The notes: a model not told the origin generated them from the sequence alone. DNA of 64,000 bases from Chryseobacterium artocarpi (GCF_001684975.1 NZ_MAYH01000034.1:434001-498000), one strand, 5' to 3'. Positions 28,499 to 38,536 are shown, counted from the stretch's first letter. Numbers and translations: made by a program.

Positions 28499-29458
28499 AT
28501 GAAAAAATTACAACGAGAAGACATTCAGATCTTGAGTCAATACAGTGACTTGTCTGAGAAAGATGTCAGTGAAATTCTTAACCAGAATATTTACAATCAA
28601 AAACCAGCTTGGGAAAAATTCTTAAAGCTGATTTTTATAAGCCTTGGTATAGGTTTTACTGTATCCGGGATTATTTTCTTTTTTGCCTACAACTGGGCAG
28701 AATTACCAAAGTTTGCAAAAATCGGATTAACGGAAGCATTAGTTATAGCAACTACCGTCTTAGCTTTATTTCTGAAAATCAATAATAATATCCGGAACAT
28801 TATTCTTACCGGAGCATCTGCGCTTGTAGGAGTTTTATTTGCTGTATTTGGGCAGATTTATCAAACAGGAGCCAATGCCTATGATTTCTTTCTGGCATGG
28901 ACTATTTTTATCACTCTTTGGGTAATTGTAGCAGAGTTTGCTCCTTTATGGCTTATGTTTATTGCCCTGCTGAATACAACACTGGTTTTATATTCTCAAC
29001 AAGTCGTTAAAGATTGGGACGGGGCAATTGTCACGACTTTGCTTTTTGTTTTGAATACGGTGGTTCTTATTGGTTCACTTCTTCTTTCACATTATAAAAA
29101 GTCTGTTCAGGTTCCGAACTGGTTTTCCAATATTTTGTCATTAGCAATTGTCTGCATAGCAACTTTTGGGGTGTCCTTAGGAATTATAGACAGACACACT
29201 TCTTCATCATTTTTTATTTTAAGTGTTCTCAGCATTATCACATATGCATTGGGAATCTGGTATGGGCTGAGAACTAAAAACAGTTTTTATTTTGCCATTA
29301 TTCCTTTCAGTATTGTGTTTATTATTTGTTCAGCAATATTTAGAGTGGCAGAAAATGAAGGAACATACCTTGTCGTTTCTTTACTTGTGATTGTAAGCAT
29401 TACTCTTATCATTAAAAACCTGATGAACCTTCAAAAAAAATGGAAAAATGAGAAATAA
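28499..29458 (+). CDS. DUF2157 membrane protein
   Basis: 319 residues. A soluble N-terminus (MKKLQREDIQILSQYSDLSE) precedes about nine membrane segments, including the DUF2157 core 'GIGFTVSGIIFFFAYNWAEL' and 'FAVFGQIYQTGANAYDFFLA'. The first gene of a three-gene set (DUF2157, DUF4401, GDYXXLXY) with overlapping frames. The role of the set is unknown. Confidence 0.9.
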   Translation: MKKLQREDIQILSQYSDLSEKDVSEILNQNIYNQKPAWEKFLKLIFISLGIGFTVSGIIFFFAYNWAELPKFAKIGLTEALVIATTVLALFLKINNNIRNIILTGASALVGVLFAVFGQIYQTGANAYDFFLAWTIFITLWVIVAEFAPLWLMFIALLNTTLVLYSQQVVKDWDGAIVTTLLFVLNTVVLIGSLLLSHYKKSVQVPNWFSNILSLAIVCIATFGVSLGIIDRHTSSSFFILSVLSIITYALGIWYGLRTKNSFYFAIIPFSIVFIICSAIFRVAENEGTYLVVSLLVIVSITLIIKNLMNLQKKWKNEK

Positions 29459-30515
29459 AGAAGATATAAAAAATCTGATGAATGAGCTTCAGACAGGAAG
29501 TCATAAAGAGATTCGTTTTGATGAAGAAGCCATTTTTGCAGCTTACGAAGAAAAAAATACGAACCATCAATCATTATCCATTAAAATATTATCCATTTTT
29601 GGTGGGCTGCTAGCCTGTATTACGTTCCTGGCATTCATGTTCGCAACCAACATGTTTGAATCGGAGACAGGAATGGTAATAACCGGGCTTATCTGTATTA
29701 CAGGATCTTCTCTTGTCAGCAGATTATCCAGAAAAACAATTATGGATACCTTGAGTGTCACTTTTTTCATCACCGGATTTGCATTGCTTGCTTTTGGTTT
29801 ATCTAAGGATGAGAACAGTATTTACATCTCTTTCAGTATTCTGGCATTATGTACAATATTCTTTGTACAGAGCTACATACTTTCTTTTATCTCAATATTG
29901 ATTATAAATGGATGCATCGTAACATTTGCAATAAGCAACGATCTTAATACCTTGTTACATATCATTATTGCTATTCAGGCACTGTTTATTACATTCCTAT
30001 TTTTACAGGAAGCAAAAATAATTACTGCCAACAAAATATTTTCAAAGCTTTACGACCCTATCCGAACGGGAATGATGTTTTCATTTATTTTTACTTTGGC
30101 TACTTTAGGAATAAATCTTATCAGAAATATTGATATTTCTTTTAACTGGATTCCTTCTGCTATTATCGTTCTGACAATTCTGTATGTAGTCTCACTTTTA
30201 TTTAAAAAACTAGAAATTACTAATACACCCAATAAGGTTATTATCTACATTTCAACTGTTTCAATGTTATTACCTACTTTATTAACTCCTACCATAGCGG
30301 GAGCGATTCTTATTCTTCTGTTAAGTTTTTTTGTTAATTACAAGACAGGATTCGTACTGGCGATCATTGCTCTTATTTACTTTATTGGTAAATTCTACTA
30401 TGATCTACATTTTACTTTGTTGACAAAATCCATAATTCTGTTTGTTTCCGGAGTTATCTTTTTAGCAATTTATTTCTTCACTCACAAAAAACTGACAGAA
30501 AATGAAAAAATATAA
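29448..30515 (+). CDS. DUF4401 membrane protein
   Basis: 355 residues beginning inside the DUF2157 gene (11-bp overlap), which implies coupling. N-terminal soluble part (DIKNLMNELQTGSHKEIRFD), then about ten membrane segments with repeated 'GL.C' and 'TFLAFMFA' pieces as in DUF4401. Probably a partner of the DUF2157 protein. Confidence 0.88.
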   Translation: MRNKEDIKNLMNELQTGSHKEIRFDEEAIFAAYEEKNTNHQSLSIKILSIFGGLLACITFLAFMFATNMFESETGMVITGLICITGSSLVSRLSRKTIMDTLSVTFFITGFALLAFGLSKDENSIYISFSILALCTIFFVQSYILSFISILIINGCIVTFAISNDLNTLLHIIIAIQALFITFLFLQEAKIITANKIFSKLYDPIRTGMMFSFIFTLATLGINLIRNIDISFNWIPSAIIVLTILYVVSLLFKKLEITNTPNKVIIYISTVSMLLPTLLTPTIAGAILILLLSFFVNYKTGFVLAIIALIYFIGKFYYDLHFTLLTKSIILFVSGVIFLAIYFFTHKKLTENEKI

Positions 30516-30990
30516 ATGGATCATCATACTTTTAAATTTAGTACTGCTACTTGTATACTTCAATTATTCCGTAGCAGAAAAAGAGACTTTATTAAAAGAA
30601 GGACAGCCAATTTTATTAAAGCTTGCCCCCGTTGATCCCCGATCACTCATGCAGGGTGATTACATGAATCTGAGATATGATATTTCAAATAATATTAACG
30701 CTGAACAAATACCAAAACGAGGCTATTGTGTGGTAACGCTTGATCCGAAAGGTATTGCCCAATTCGTGCGTTTTCAAAAAGATCCAACTCCATTAAAAAC
30801 CGGAGAACACCTTATCAAATATACTTCTCCCAACTCGTGGAATATCAATATTGGCGCAGAATCTTTCTTTTTTCAGGAAGGACATGCAGAAAAATATAGC
30901 AATGCTAAATATGGTGGAATAAAAACAGATAAAGACGGAAACAGCCTATTGATAGGATTGTATGATGAACAATTAAAACAAATTAAATAA
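30502..30990 (+). CDS. GDYXXLXY protein
   Basis: 162 residues overlapping the DUF4401 gene by 14 bp. One N-terminal membrane segment (IIILLNLVLLLVYFNYSV), then LLKLAPVDPRSLMQGDYMNL followed by RYD, which is the name-giving GDYxxLxY motif (GDYMNLRY). The third member of the DUF2157/DUF4401 operon, and probably in the same complex at the membrane. Confidence 0.92.
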   Translation: MKKYKWIIILLNLVLLLVYFNYSVAEKETLLKEGQPILLKLAPVDPRSLMQGDYMNLRYDISNNINAEQIPKRGYCVVTLDPKGIAQFVRFQKDPTPLKTGEHLIKYTSPNSWNINIGAESFFFQEGHAEKYSNAKYGGIKTDKDGNSLLIGLYDEQLKQIK

Positions 30991-31018
30991 ATAGTTAAAA
31001 TTTATTTCACTAAAATTC

Positions 31019-31058
31019 AAAACCTATACTGTTATCAATAGTATAGGTTTTCTTTATT
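31019..31058 (+). terminator. Rho-independent terminator
   Basis: Perfect 12-bp stem AAAACCTATACT / AGTATAGGTTTT (31019-31030 with 31040-31051), then T-rich. It ends the GDYXXLXY operon. Confidence 0.9.
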
Positions 31059-31185
31059 TATTCATAAAAAACATTCAAGAAGCTTCGCCATTTCAAAAAA
31101 CTTCCCGAAATTAGCAGCCTGTGCATTAAATTTATTCAATGAAATAAAAATTTAAATCAAAACATACAGTAAAACTTAGTATAAG

Positions 31186-31307
31186 TTTTCTTCGGGGCGG
31201 GGTGAAATTCCCTACCGGCGGTTACAGTCCGCGACTCCTTTCTTTTGAAGGGACTGATTTGGTGAAATTCCAAAACCGACAGTTAAAGTCTGGATGGGAG
31301 AAGAAAA
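31186..31307 (+). promoter_or_regulatory. FMN riboswitch (RFN element)
   Basis: The conserved RFN blocks are present: TTCGGGGCGGGGTGAAATTC, CCTACCGGCGGT, AGTCCGCGAC, then TTGGTGAAATTCCAAAACCG, ACAGT and AGTCTGGATGGGAGAAGA. P1 is TTTTCTT (31186-31192) with AAGAAAA (31301-31307). FMN binding should shut off ribB. A second hairpin (31376-31398, ATTTTAACTTTT with AAAAGTAAAAT) ends just before the ATG at 31402, so the switch probably acts on translation. Confidence 0.97.
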
Positions 31308-31401
31308 TGAGACGAACAGTAAGATTCCTTATGGGCTCTTATTGTGGCGTATTTCATTTCCATGTACCGAAGACTATTTTAACTTTTAAAAGTAAAATAA
31401 C

Positions 31402-32049
31402 ATGGAAAAATTATTAGAACAATTCGGAGTAACCTCCAAAGAACGTGTAGAAAAAGCACTTTCAACTTTACAACAAGGAAAAGGTATTCTTTTAGTAGAT
31501 GACGAAAACCGTGAAAACGAAGGCGATATCATCTTTCCCGCTTCCACTATTACAGAACAGGACATGGCACTTTTGATCCGCGAATGCAGCGGCATCGTTT
31601 GTTTATGTATTTCCGAGGAAAAAAGTAAGCATCTGAACTTACGTCCGATGGTGGAAAACAACAATTCAAAAAACCAAACAGCATTTACCATCTCTATTGA
31701 AGCTAAAGAAGGTGTAGAATCAGGAGTTTCAGCAAAAGATCGTGTCACTACAATCAGAACGGCTGTAGCAGCAAATGCTCAGGCAGAACATATTGCAAGC
31801 CCAGGACACGTTTTCCCTTTAATCGCGAAGAAAGAAGGAGTCTTTGAAAGACGCGGACATACTGAAGGCAGTGTAGATCTTGTAAAAATGGCAAATCTGG
31901 GTGACGATGCTGTTCTATGTGAACTGACTAATGAAGACGGTTCTATGGCAAGACTTCCGGAAATCGTGGATTTTGCCATCAAAAAAGGAATGAGCGTTGT
32001 TACTATTGAAGATATTTATGCGTACCGCAAAATGATTATGAGTAACTAG
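31402..32049 (+). CDS. ribB: 3,4-dihydroxy-2-butanone 4-phosphate synthase
   Basis: 215 residues, the monofunctional RibB length (no RibA fusion). [19 protein letters not shown] (metal and substrate residues), [28 protein letters not shown], '[15 protein letters not shown]' and [15 protein letters not shown] are all present. It converts ribulose 5-phosphate to the four-carbon precursor of riboflavin. Controlled by the FMN riboswitch just upstream. A strong bidirectional terminator follows. Confidence 0.97.
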   Translation: MEKLLEQFGVTSKERVEKALSTLQQGKGILLVDDENRENEGDIIFPASTITEQDMALLIRECSGIVCLCISEEKSKHLNLRPMVENNNSKNQTAFTISIEAKEGVESGVSAKDRVTTIRTAVAANAQAEHIASPGHVFPLIAKKEGVFERRGHTEGSVDLVKMANLGDDAVLCELTNEDGSMARLPEIVDFAIKKGMSVVTIEDIYAYRKMIMSN

Positions 32050-32072
32050 ACATACAACAATTTAATGCACAG

Positions 32073-32110
32073 AAAAACCGCCTGATAAAAACTTATCAGG
32101 CGGTTTTATT
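32073..32110. terminator. Bidirectional Rho-independent terminator
   Basis: 15-bp perfect stem AAAACCGCCTGATAA / TTATCAGGCGGTTTT with T-runs on the plus strand and A-runs for the minus strand. It serves ribB and the convergent receptor gene. Confidence 0.9.
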
Positions 32111-32125
32111 TTATGATCAGATATT

Positions 32126-34207
32126 TTAAAAAGTAGCAGCCGGAGCTGTATCATTGTTCAGTTTTTTCTGGATTTCGGTTTTCTTTCCTTTAGAGAAATC
32201 ATAACTTAAGCCTAATACAAACATAGATTTATTGTTCATAATTTGGGTATGAATTTTATAATCTACCAAGCTTTCAGGTAAGCTTTTCGTTTTATACTCT
32301 GATGGCATTCCCATCCAGTACATTCCTGTGGAGAAGGTCCAGTTTTTATGTTTATAGCGTATAAAAATATTATTCTGGTTTTCATTGGTATTAAGAAATG
32401 CTCCACTGAGACTATAGGTTGGAATATTAAACTGATATTGCAGAGAAAAAGCTTTATACTCTGAAGACAGTACAAAATAATTTCCCAGGAAATCATTTTT
32501 AATCAGTGCTCCGGTACTTGTTTTTACCATTTCGGAAGTAGGTGTAATCACAGCTTTTACAACCAGTAAATTATTTCCAAAAGGCTTATAAGATCCTGTA
32601 AGCTGTATTCCGTACCGCTGTCCGCTTTTTCCATTTTCATAAGTTAAAGCATAGCCACCCGATTCATCCAAAACATAATATTGATTGATTATTCTATCCG
32701 TATAACGGTAAAATAAAGCAGCATTAAAGTCGAAATATTTATTATTAAAAGAATACGTCAGATTATTGGAGAATACCTGTTGAGATTTCAGAAAGGGATT
32801 TCCGCGCTGTACAATATTCGGAGCCAGCTGCACAACATTACTGCTCAATGCATTACTCCACGGGCTTACCGGGCTATAACTTCCTGTAAAACGGAGATTA
32901 TGATTATTTTTCAGCTGATATCCAAGAATAACTTTTGGGGTAAAGGTCCATTCATCAAAAATATTTTCTGCACTTTTATTATGAATATTGGTAAGCCCTG
33001 CCCCTACCCTATAACTGAACTGATCTACCTTTCCAGAGAATTCCGTATAAAAATACTGTTCCAGATAATTAACATTGTACTGAGAATATCCTGTAAGATT
33101 ATTCAGATCATTTGAAATAGAAGACCTTGAAATACGATAGCCTGACGAAAGTTTTCCTGCTTTAAAATCATGAACATGAGCTAATTCTCCTACAAAACTT
33201 GTTTGTTTTGCCTTCAGCATCATATCGTTATCATATACTGAAAGTCCTGAAGCCGTAATCCATTCTTTCGCTGTTTCAGAAGTATTGGTTGTATAATGAG
33301 AACCGACGAGATTGATACTCAATTCATCTTTTTCACCCATCTTTTTGGAATAATACAGATCCAGCTTAGGAATCATATAGTCTGATCCGTTGTTTTTAAA
33401 CATTGAATGCTCTTCACCCAAGTTATCCTGTGTAAAAATACTTTGTCCTACACCTTTTGAAAACCTGCTGAAAATATCCATATTTAATTTTGCCTGAAAA
33501 GCATAATCATCCGGAACCATTCTCGTATATCGTAAGGCAATATTCTGAAAAGTATATCCAAAGTGATCTTTTCGGTTTTCATCCGAACGATAATGGCTTC
33601 CGTTCAATTGATAATCATAGATACTGCTTACTCTTCTGTCATTATAATCTCTCAGGCTCAGAGAATATTCAAGACCAAAATTATTTTTTCCTTTGGTATA
33701 ATTGGCATAAGCTGAACCGTTAATAAATCCAGTATTCAAAGCTGAAAAAACTTCTGTACCAAAAACATATCCTGTTTCTGTAGATCTCGTAAGAATATTA
33801 ACCACCGTATCAGCTCTCGTTGCCCATCTTGCCGGCGGAATATCATAATATTCCACTTTTACCACTTCACCGGGAGTCACACTTCTGATCTGTAAATCCG
33901 TGGCTTCTACTCCATTGATAAGAAACAATATGGTTCCGCCTTTTGTACTGGTAATGGTATTTCCCACCGGGTCCAGTTGCAATTCGGGAAGAGTTTGCAG
34001 TAAGTCTTTTGCATATCGCGCCCGTTCTAAGGCTTCTTTATCAAAAGTGTATACCGCTTTATCAGCAAATTGCTTTTTTCGTTGTGCCTTTACAATTACT
34101 TCCTGAATTTCTTTGGTATTGGAAACCTCTGCTGTATCACTCTTCGCCTCCTGTGCCAACATAAAAGTTCCACAAAGGATAAACATGGTATATATCGTTT
34201 TTTTCAT
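32126..34207 (-). CDS. TonB-dependent-receptor-like outer-membrane protein
   Basis: 693 residues with signal peptide MKKTIYTMFILCGTFMLAQ. A plug-like domain (residues about 45-140: KEIQEVIVKAQRKKQFADKA, 'LPELQLDPVGNTITSTKGGT', NGVEATDLQIRSVTPGEVV) precedes a large barrel of repeated amphipathic strands, as in the OMP_b-brl_3 type. No N-terminal carboxypeptidase-like domain and no obvious TonB box or SusD partner next door. An outer-membrane receptor for an unknown ligand. Confidence 0.88.
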   Translation of the reverse strand: MKKTIYTMFILCGTFMLAQEAKSDTAEVSNTKEIQEVIVKAQRKKQFADKAVYTFDKEALERARYAKDLLQTLPELQLDPVGNTITSTKGGTILFLINGVEATDLQIRSVTPGEVVKVEYYDIPPARWATRADTVVNILTRSTETGYVFGTEVFSALNTGFINGSAYANYTKGKNNFGLEYSLSLRDYNDRRVSSIYDYQLNGSHYRSDENRKDHFGYTFQNIALRYTRMVPDDYAFQAKLNMDIFSRFSKGVGQSIFTQDNLGEEHSMFKNNGSDYMIPKLDLYYSKKMGEKDELSINLVGSHYTTNTSETAKEWITASGLSVYDNDMMLKAKQTSFVGELAHVHDFKAGKLSSGYRISRSSISNDLNNLTGYSQYNVNYLEQYFYTEFSGKVDQFSYRVGAGLTNIHNKSAENIFDEWTFTPKVILGYQLKNNHNLRFTGSYSPVSPWSNALSSNVVQLAPNIVQRGNPFLKSQQVFSNNLTYSFNNKYFDFNAALFYRYTDRIINQYYVLDESGGYALTYENGKSGQRYGIQLTGSYKPFGNNLLVVKAVITPTSEMVKTSTGALIKNDFLGNYFVLSSEYKAFSLQYQFNIPTYSLSGAFLNTNENQNNIFIRYKHKNWTFSTGMYWMGMPSEYKTKSLPESLVDYKIHTQIMNNKSMFVLGLSYDFSKGKKTEIQKKLNNDTAPAATF

Positions 34208-34389
34208 ATCAGAAATCGAATTATACTTTTATGACAATCAATTCCCGAAATCCATTACATTGAGTTTTATTTTAATCGTAAAAGCGTTTTATCATTAAGA
34301 ATAAAAACATTTTCTTGACTATCTAAATTATTATGTTAAATTCAGCCCACTTTTTGCTGCTACTTTTTTACACCTCAAAATATAAGATT

Positions 34390-35142
34390 ATGAAAAAAGT
34401 GATTCTATTTATTCCCTGTCTATTATTTTCAACATTAGGAGCACAGGAGAATCAGGAAATTTCGTCTGAAAAGATGAATATTATCAAGACGAATGTTACC
34501 GCTTACGCATTCAGGAATATCAACTTGTCTTATGAACGCGCCATTAATCAATGGTTTTCTGTAAACATTGGTTTCGGGACTATGCCGGAAGGAAAAGTTC
34601 CTTTTATCAATGCTTTTCTAAAAGATAAAGATGAAAAAAGATTTGAAAATCTAAGAGTAAAAGCTACCAATTTCACGATTGAACCCAGATTCTATATCGG
34701 AAAAGGTTATGGAAAAGGATTTTATTTTGCTCCTTACTACCGATATTCAGACGTTTCTTCCAATACGTTTGATTTCTACTATGATTATAACGGACCCAAT
34801 GGAGTTACTTATCAGATCCCGCTTAAAGGTCAAGGAAACACCAGTGGAAACAGTGGTGGGCTGATGGTAGGTGTGCAGTTTTTTCTTACCCGAAGTCAAA
34901 ATCTTGTGCTGGATTTCTGGATTGCAGGTGCTCACTACGGAAGCGGCAAAGGTGATTTTGCAATGACCTCCGATTATGTTCTTACTCCTGATATGCAGTC
35001 TCAATTAAAAAAGGAAATCGAAAATCTGGATATTCCGTTTGTAAAATATACCGTGGAAACCAATGCCAATGGAGCTAAAATAAAAGTGGATGGTCCCTGG
35101 GCTGGTTTCAGAAGTGGGCTTTCTTTAGGATATAGGTTTTAA
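34390..35142 (+). CDS. DUF3575 outer-membrane protein
   Basis: 250 residues from the ATG at 34390 (the frame is open to 34333). Signal peptide MKKVILFIPCLLFSTLGAQ. IIKTNVTAYAFRNINLSYER is the typical DUF3575 opening; beta-barrel strands follow and the end is GPWAGFRSGLSLGYRF, with a terminal aromatic as in outer-membrane barrels. Function unknown. Divergent from the TonB-like receptor with 182 bp between starts. Confidence 0.85.
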   Translation: MKKVILFIPCLLFSTLGAQENQEISSEKMNIIKTNVTAYAFRNINLSYERAINQWFSVNIGFGTMPEGKVPFINAFLKDKDEKRFENLRVKATNFTIEPRFYIGKGYGKGFYFAPYYRYSDVSSNTFDFYYDYNGPNGVTYQIPLKGQGNTSGNSGGLMVGVQFFLTRSQNLVLDFWIAGAHYGSGKGDFAMTSDYVLTPDMQSQLKKEIENLDIPFVKYTVETNANGAKIKVDGPWAGFRSGLSLGYRF

Positions 35143-35250
35143 AATAGTTTTGATTGAGCGTTGCTGTTCGTTATTTTTTATGCAATAAATCTTAAGCTTG
35201 ATCGTCAATTCTGAAAATTTGTATCTTCAGCACCGCAATATATTAAAACT

Positions 35251-36543
35251 ATGAACTCATCTTCCATCACCACAGGTCAAAGAATCAAAGCCATTGTAGG
35301 CGGATCTATCGGAAATCTTGTAGAATGGTACGACTGGTATGCTTATGCTGCATTTGCAATCTATTTTTCTAATTCCTTTTTTCCGGATTCGGATCTGAAT
35401 GCTCAATTGATGAATACTGCCGGAATATTTGCCGTCGGATTTCTCATGCGTCCCATTGGGGGATGGATGTTCGGAAGTATTGCTGATAAGATCGGAAGAA
35501 AAAGAGCAATGACTCTCTCTGTTTTATTGATGTCCTTTGGCTCATTGCTTATAGCTTTGACTCCCACTTACAAATCTATCGGAATACTTGCTCCATTGAT
35601 ACTACTTTTGGCTAGGCTTCTTCAAGGATTAAGTGTGGGTGGAGAATATGGAGTTTCTGCCACGTACCTCAGCGAAATGGCAACACAGGACAGAAGAGGA
35701 TTTTATTCCAGTTTTCAATATGTAACGCTAATTGGCGGGCAACTTATCGCTCTTGGAATCCAGCTTATTTTACAGAAGTTATTATTGACAGAAGCTCAAC
35801 TGGAAGATTGGGGATGGAGAATACCTTTTGTAATCGGAGCCTTACTTTCCGTTATTGCTTTATATTTGAGAGCAAACCTTCATGAAACAGAAGCTTTTGA
35901 AAACAAAAAGAAGGTTGATGAAAAGAAAAAAGGAACGGTAAAAGAACTTTTAAAACATCCTAAAGCTTTACTTACCGTTGTAGGATTAACATTAGGGGGA
36001 ACATTGGCTTTTTATACTTACACAACCTATATGCAGAAATTCCTGGTCAATACAGTTCATCTTACCAAGGAAGAATCTACTTTAATCTCATTTATCACTT
36101 TATTCATTTTTGCTTGTCTTCAACCTGTATTTGGAGGATTGTCCGATAGAATCGGGAGACGTCCGCTTCTTCTTGGTTTCGGTATTCTCGGAACATTATG
36201 TACAGTCCCGCTTCTCACCGCACTTAGTACAACCACTTCCATGTGGGGTGCATTTTTACTGATTATGGCAGCACTCATTATTGTTAGTGGCTACACCTCT
36301 ATCAACGCAGTAGTAAAGGCTGAACTTTTCCCGTCTGAGATCAGAGCGCTTGGCGTAGGTCTACCCTATGCAATTACAGTAGCTGTTTTTGGAGGAACGG
36401 CAGAATATATTGCACTTTGGTTTAAAAAGATCGGATCAGAAGAATACTTCTATTGGTATATCACTGGCTGTATACTATTTTCTCTTGTAGTGTATATGGG
36501 AATGAAGGATACTAAAAAGACTTCAACACTGGATAAGGATTAA
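35251..36543 (+). CDS. MFS metabolite:proton symporter, KgtP-like
   Basis: 430 residues with twelve membrane segments. GNLVEWYDWYAYAAFAIYF, GFLMRPIGGWMFGSIADKIG then RKRAM, 'ARLLQGLSVGGEYGVSATYL' and 'FQYVTLIGGQLIALG' match the metabolite:H+ symporter subfamily and closely parallel E. coli KgtP (alpha-ketoglutarate permease) along its length. It probably imports 2-oxoglutarate or a related dicarboxylate with protons; the exact substrate is inferred. Confidence 0.85.
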   Translation: MNSSSITTGQRIKAIVGGSIGNLVEWYDWYAYAAFAIYFSNSFFPDSDLNAQLMNTAGIFAVGFLMRPIGGWMFGSIADKIGRKRAMTLSVLLMSFGSLLIALTPTYKSIGILAPLILLLARLLQGLSVGGEYGVSATYLSEMATQDRRGFYSSFQYVTLIGGQLIALGIQLILQKLLLTEAQLEDWGWRIPFVIGALLSVIALYLRANLHETEAFENKKKVDEKKKGTVKELLKHPKALLTVVGLTLGGTLAFYTYTTYMQKFLVNTVHLTKEESTLISFITLFIFACLQPVFGGLSDRIGRRPLLLGFGILGTLCTVPLLTALSTTTSMWGAFLLIMAALIIVSGYTSINAVVKAELFPSEIRALGVGLPYAITVAVFGGTAEYIALWFKKIGSEEYFYWYITGCILFSLVVYMGMKDTKKTSTLDKD

Positions 36544-36567
36544 AATCTATAATATTTAGTTCAAACA

Positions 36568-36608
36568 AATATGCGCTACAGATTCTCTGTGGCGCATATT
36601 ATATTTTT
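36568..36608. terminator. Bidirectional Rho-independent terminator
   Basis: AATATGCGCTACA / TGTGGCGCATATT (one G-U pair) with flanking A and T tracts. It serves the transporter gene and the convergent 36607-36822 gene. Confidence 0.85.
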
Positions 36609-36822
36609 AATGATAAGCTTGTTTAAATTTTTCTATCATACTGTCCAGATTATGACGCTGAACATACACACTCTTTACCTCTTCATACCTTGGAGATTTA
36701 TAGAAAACTTCATGAAAATCCATACTTCCGTTTCCTACTTTTACCACTCTCTGTACTTCGATATTCAATTTTTTCAATTCGTCTTTAAAGACTTTAAATT
36801 CGTCTTGGATATTATTGCTCAT
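36607..36822 (-). CDS. Small acidic/basic protein of unknown function (71 aa)
   Basis: MSNNIQDEFKVFKDELKKLN followed by IEVQRVVKVGNGSMDFHEVF, with a charged C-terminal helix (NLDSMIEKFKQAYH). The composition and start with an A-rich leader look genuine, and it ends at a bidirectional terminator. The overlapping plus-strand frame (36571-36840) lacks coding character. No family recognised. Confidence 0.65.
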   Translation of the reverse strand: MSNNIQDEFKVFKDELKKLNIEVQRVVKVGNGSMDFHEVFYKSPRYEEVKSVYVQRHNLDSMIEKFKQAYH

Positions 36823-37214
36823 TTATATTTTTGGATTTAATTAAAAAATATTATTTACACCAGACACCCTTCTGATATCAGGGGTACCATCTAAAATTTC
36901 GATTAAAGTTAATAAATTTATCAATATCAACATAACACTTTAATAATATTTTGTTGATTTTTTTACAAATAGTAAGTTTATTTTAAAATATCTATACACA
37001 TTCCGTATTTTTAATCTTGTCAAAATTTGTAAAACCACTATGAATATGAGTGATTATTGCTTTAATCAAAAATATTTTTGTTGCCGTTTTACCTTTACTG
37101 GAAAGCATTTGAAGGAAGTGAGACATTTTTTTTGAAAAAAAAATTCAAGCAAAGTGTAACATTTTAAAAAGGTTCGTCTCTAAAAGACAAATAAACCTTA
37201 AAACTTTAGAAATC
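36823..37214. promoter_or_regulatory. AT-rich gap with candidate ECF-type promoter
   Basis: Most of this 392-bp stretch is AT-rich and shows no gene. Near its right end are TGTAACA (37155-37161) and CGTCTC (37175-37180), with GTAAC and GTC separated by 15 bp, the spacing and form of ECF-sigma -35 and -10 elements. It lies about 35 bp before the ATG at 37215, at the head of an operon that encodes an ECF sigma factor, so autoregulation is likely. Confidence 0.6.
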
Positions 37215-38066
37215 ATGAAAAAATTTACATTCCTTCTTATCATCATGTTATTTTTTGCTGCTATATGCAATATATTCGGACAAACAAAAACTTATCCTTT
37301 TGAAGTAAAAAAGACAGGAAAAGGAAAACAATCTTTAATTTTTATTCCAGGTTTTGCTTCTTCAGGAGATGTATGGAATGAAACAGCAGCAAAATTTGAA
37401 AAGGATTTCACATGTTACACTTTGACTATGGCAGGATTTGCCGGTACAAAACCAGAAACAGATCCAAGCTTTAAAGAATGGGAAAAAGGAATTGCAGCTT
37501 ATATTAAAGATCATAAAATTGAAAAACCAATTATCATCGGACATAGTATGGGTGGCGGTTTTGCCCTTGCGATTGCATCAGATTATCCTGACTTGGTAGG
37601 TAAAATTGTTATTGTAGATACTTTACCTTGTCTTGCCGCAATTTCTGATCCTAGCTTTGCAGCTAAAGAAAATAATGACTGTTCTTCTACTATCAGTAAA
37701 TTTACAGCAATGCCTGATGATCAGTTTCTTCAGATGCAGACTCAATCGATTCCACGTCTTTTGGCTGATACTTCTATGCAGAATACCGTTATTGACTGGA
37801 GCATGAAATCAGACCGAAAAACATTCGCAAAAATGTATTGTGATTTTTCCAATACTGACCTTAGAGAAAAGATTAAAAACATACAGTGTCCGTCTCTTAT
37901 TCTTTTAGAATCTTACTTTGCATTCATGAAACCTGCTATTGAAACACAGTATAAAAACCTTAAGAATGCCGATCTTCAATATTCTACCAAAGGACTTCAT
38001 TTCATTATGTATGACGACAAAGATTGGTATTTTGATCAGTTGAATAAATTCTTATCTGCGAAATAA
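37215..38066 (+). CDS. Secreted alpha/beta hydrolase, first gene of ECF operon
   Basis: 283 residues with a signal peptide (about 1-22, ending CNIFGQ). SLIFIPGFASSGDVWNE (oxyanion region), GHSMGGGFALAIA (nucleophile elbow, Ser) and KGLHFIMYDDKDWYFDQL (His) make an alpha/beta-hydrolase. Periplasmic. Its stop overlaps the sigma-factor start by one base (TAATG), so the genes are coupled. It may be a main target of the sigma factor. Confidence 0.88.
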   Translation: MKKFTFLLIIMLFFAAICNIFGQTKTYPFEVKKTGKGKQSLIFIPGFASSGDVWNETAAKFEKDFTCYTLTMAGFAGTKPETDPSFKEWEKGIAAYIKDHKIEKPIIIGHSMGGGFALAIASDYPDLVGKIVIVDTLPCLAAISDPSFAAKENNDCSSTISKFTAMPDDQFLQMQTQSIPRLLADTSMQNTVIDWSMKSDRKTFAKMYCDFSNTDLREKIKNIQCPSLILLESYFAFMKPAIETQYKNLKNADLQYSTKGLHFIMYDDKDWYFDQLNKFLSAK

Positions 38067-38536
38067 TGGTATTTGAGGATATATACGAGCTTTACTGGCA
38101 AAAGATATTCCGTTTGTGCATGGGATATGTGAATGATTCCGAAATGGCTCAGGATCTTGCTCAGGAAACCTTTATCATTGTATGGCAACAGCTTCCGAAA
38201 TTCAGGAATGAATCAAGTATCGGAACCTGGATATTCAGAATTTCCTCGAATAATTGTCTCCGGCAGATTGAAAAAGAAAAAAGATTTTCAAAAACTGATT
38301 TACCAATCAATCTTGAAGAAAAGAAACAGGAATCTATGGAACCTCAGATCCAAATGCTGTATCAGTTTATCTCTGAGCTGCCTGAAACCGACAGAATTAT
38401 CATTTCCCTTGAACTGGAAGAAGTGAAACAAGCTGAAATTGCACTGATTACAGGACTTTCGGAGGCAAATATCAGGGTGAAAATTCACAGGATAAAAGAA
38501 AAATTAACACAAAAATTTAAGCAAAATGGATACTAA
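38066..38536 (+). CDS. ECF RNA polymerase sigma factor
   Basis: 156 residues. Region 2: YWQKIFRLCMGYVNDSEMAQ then DLAQETFIIVWQQLPKFRNE, with the usual 'D..QETF..vw' block. Region 4: ISELPETDRIIISLELEEVK followed by QAEIALITGLSEANIRVKIH, the -35-binding helix-turn-helix. A short ECF sigma factor of the stress or envelope type. Overlaps the next gene by 11 bp. Confidence 0.95.
   Translation: MVFEDIYELYWQKIFRLCMGYVNDSEMAQDLAQETFIIVWQQLPKFRNESSIGTWIFRISSNNCLRQIEKEKRFSKTDLPINLEEKKQESMEPQIQMLYQFISELPETDRIIISLELEEVKQAEIALITGLSEANIRVKIHRIKEKLTQKFKQNGY

Noticed and set aside
36571..36840. 89-aa plus-strand frame
   Set aside because: Overlaps the minus-strand 71-aa gene, which has the better start, composition and terminator.
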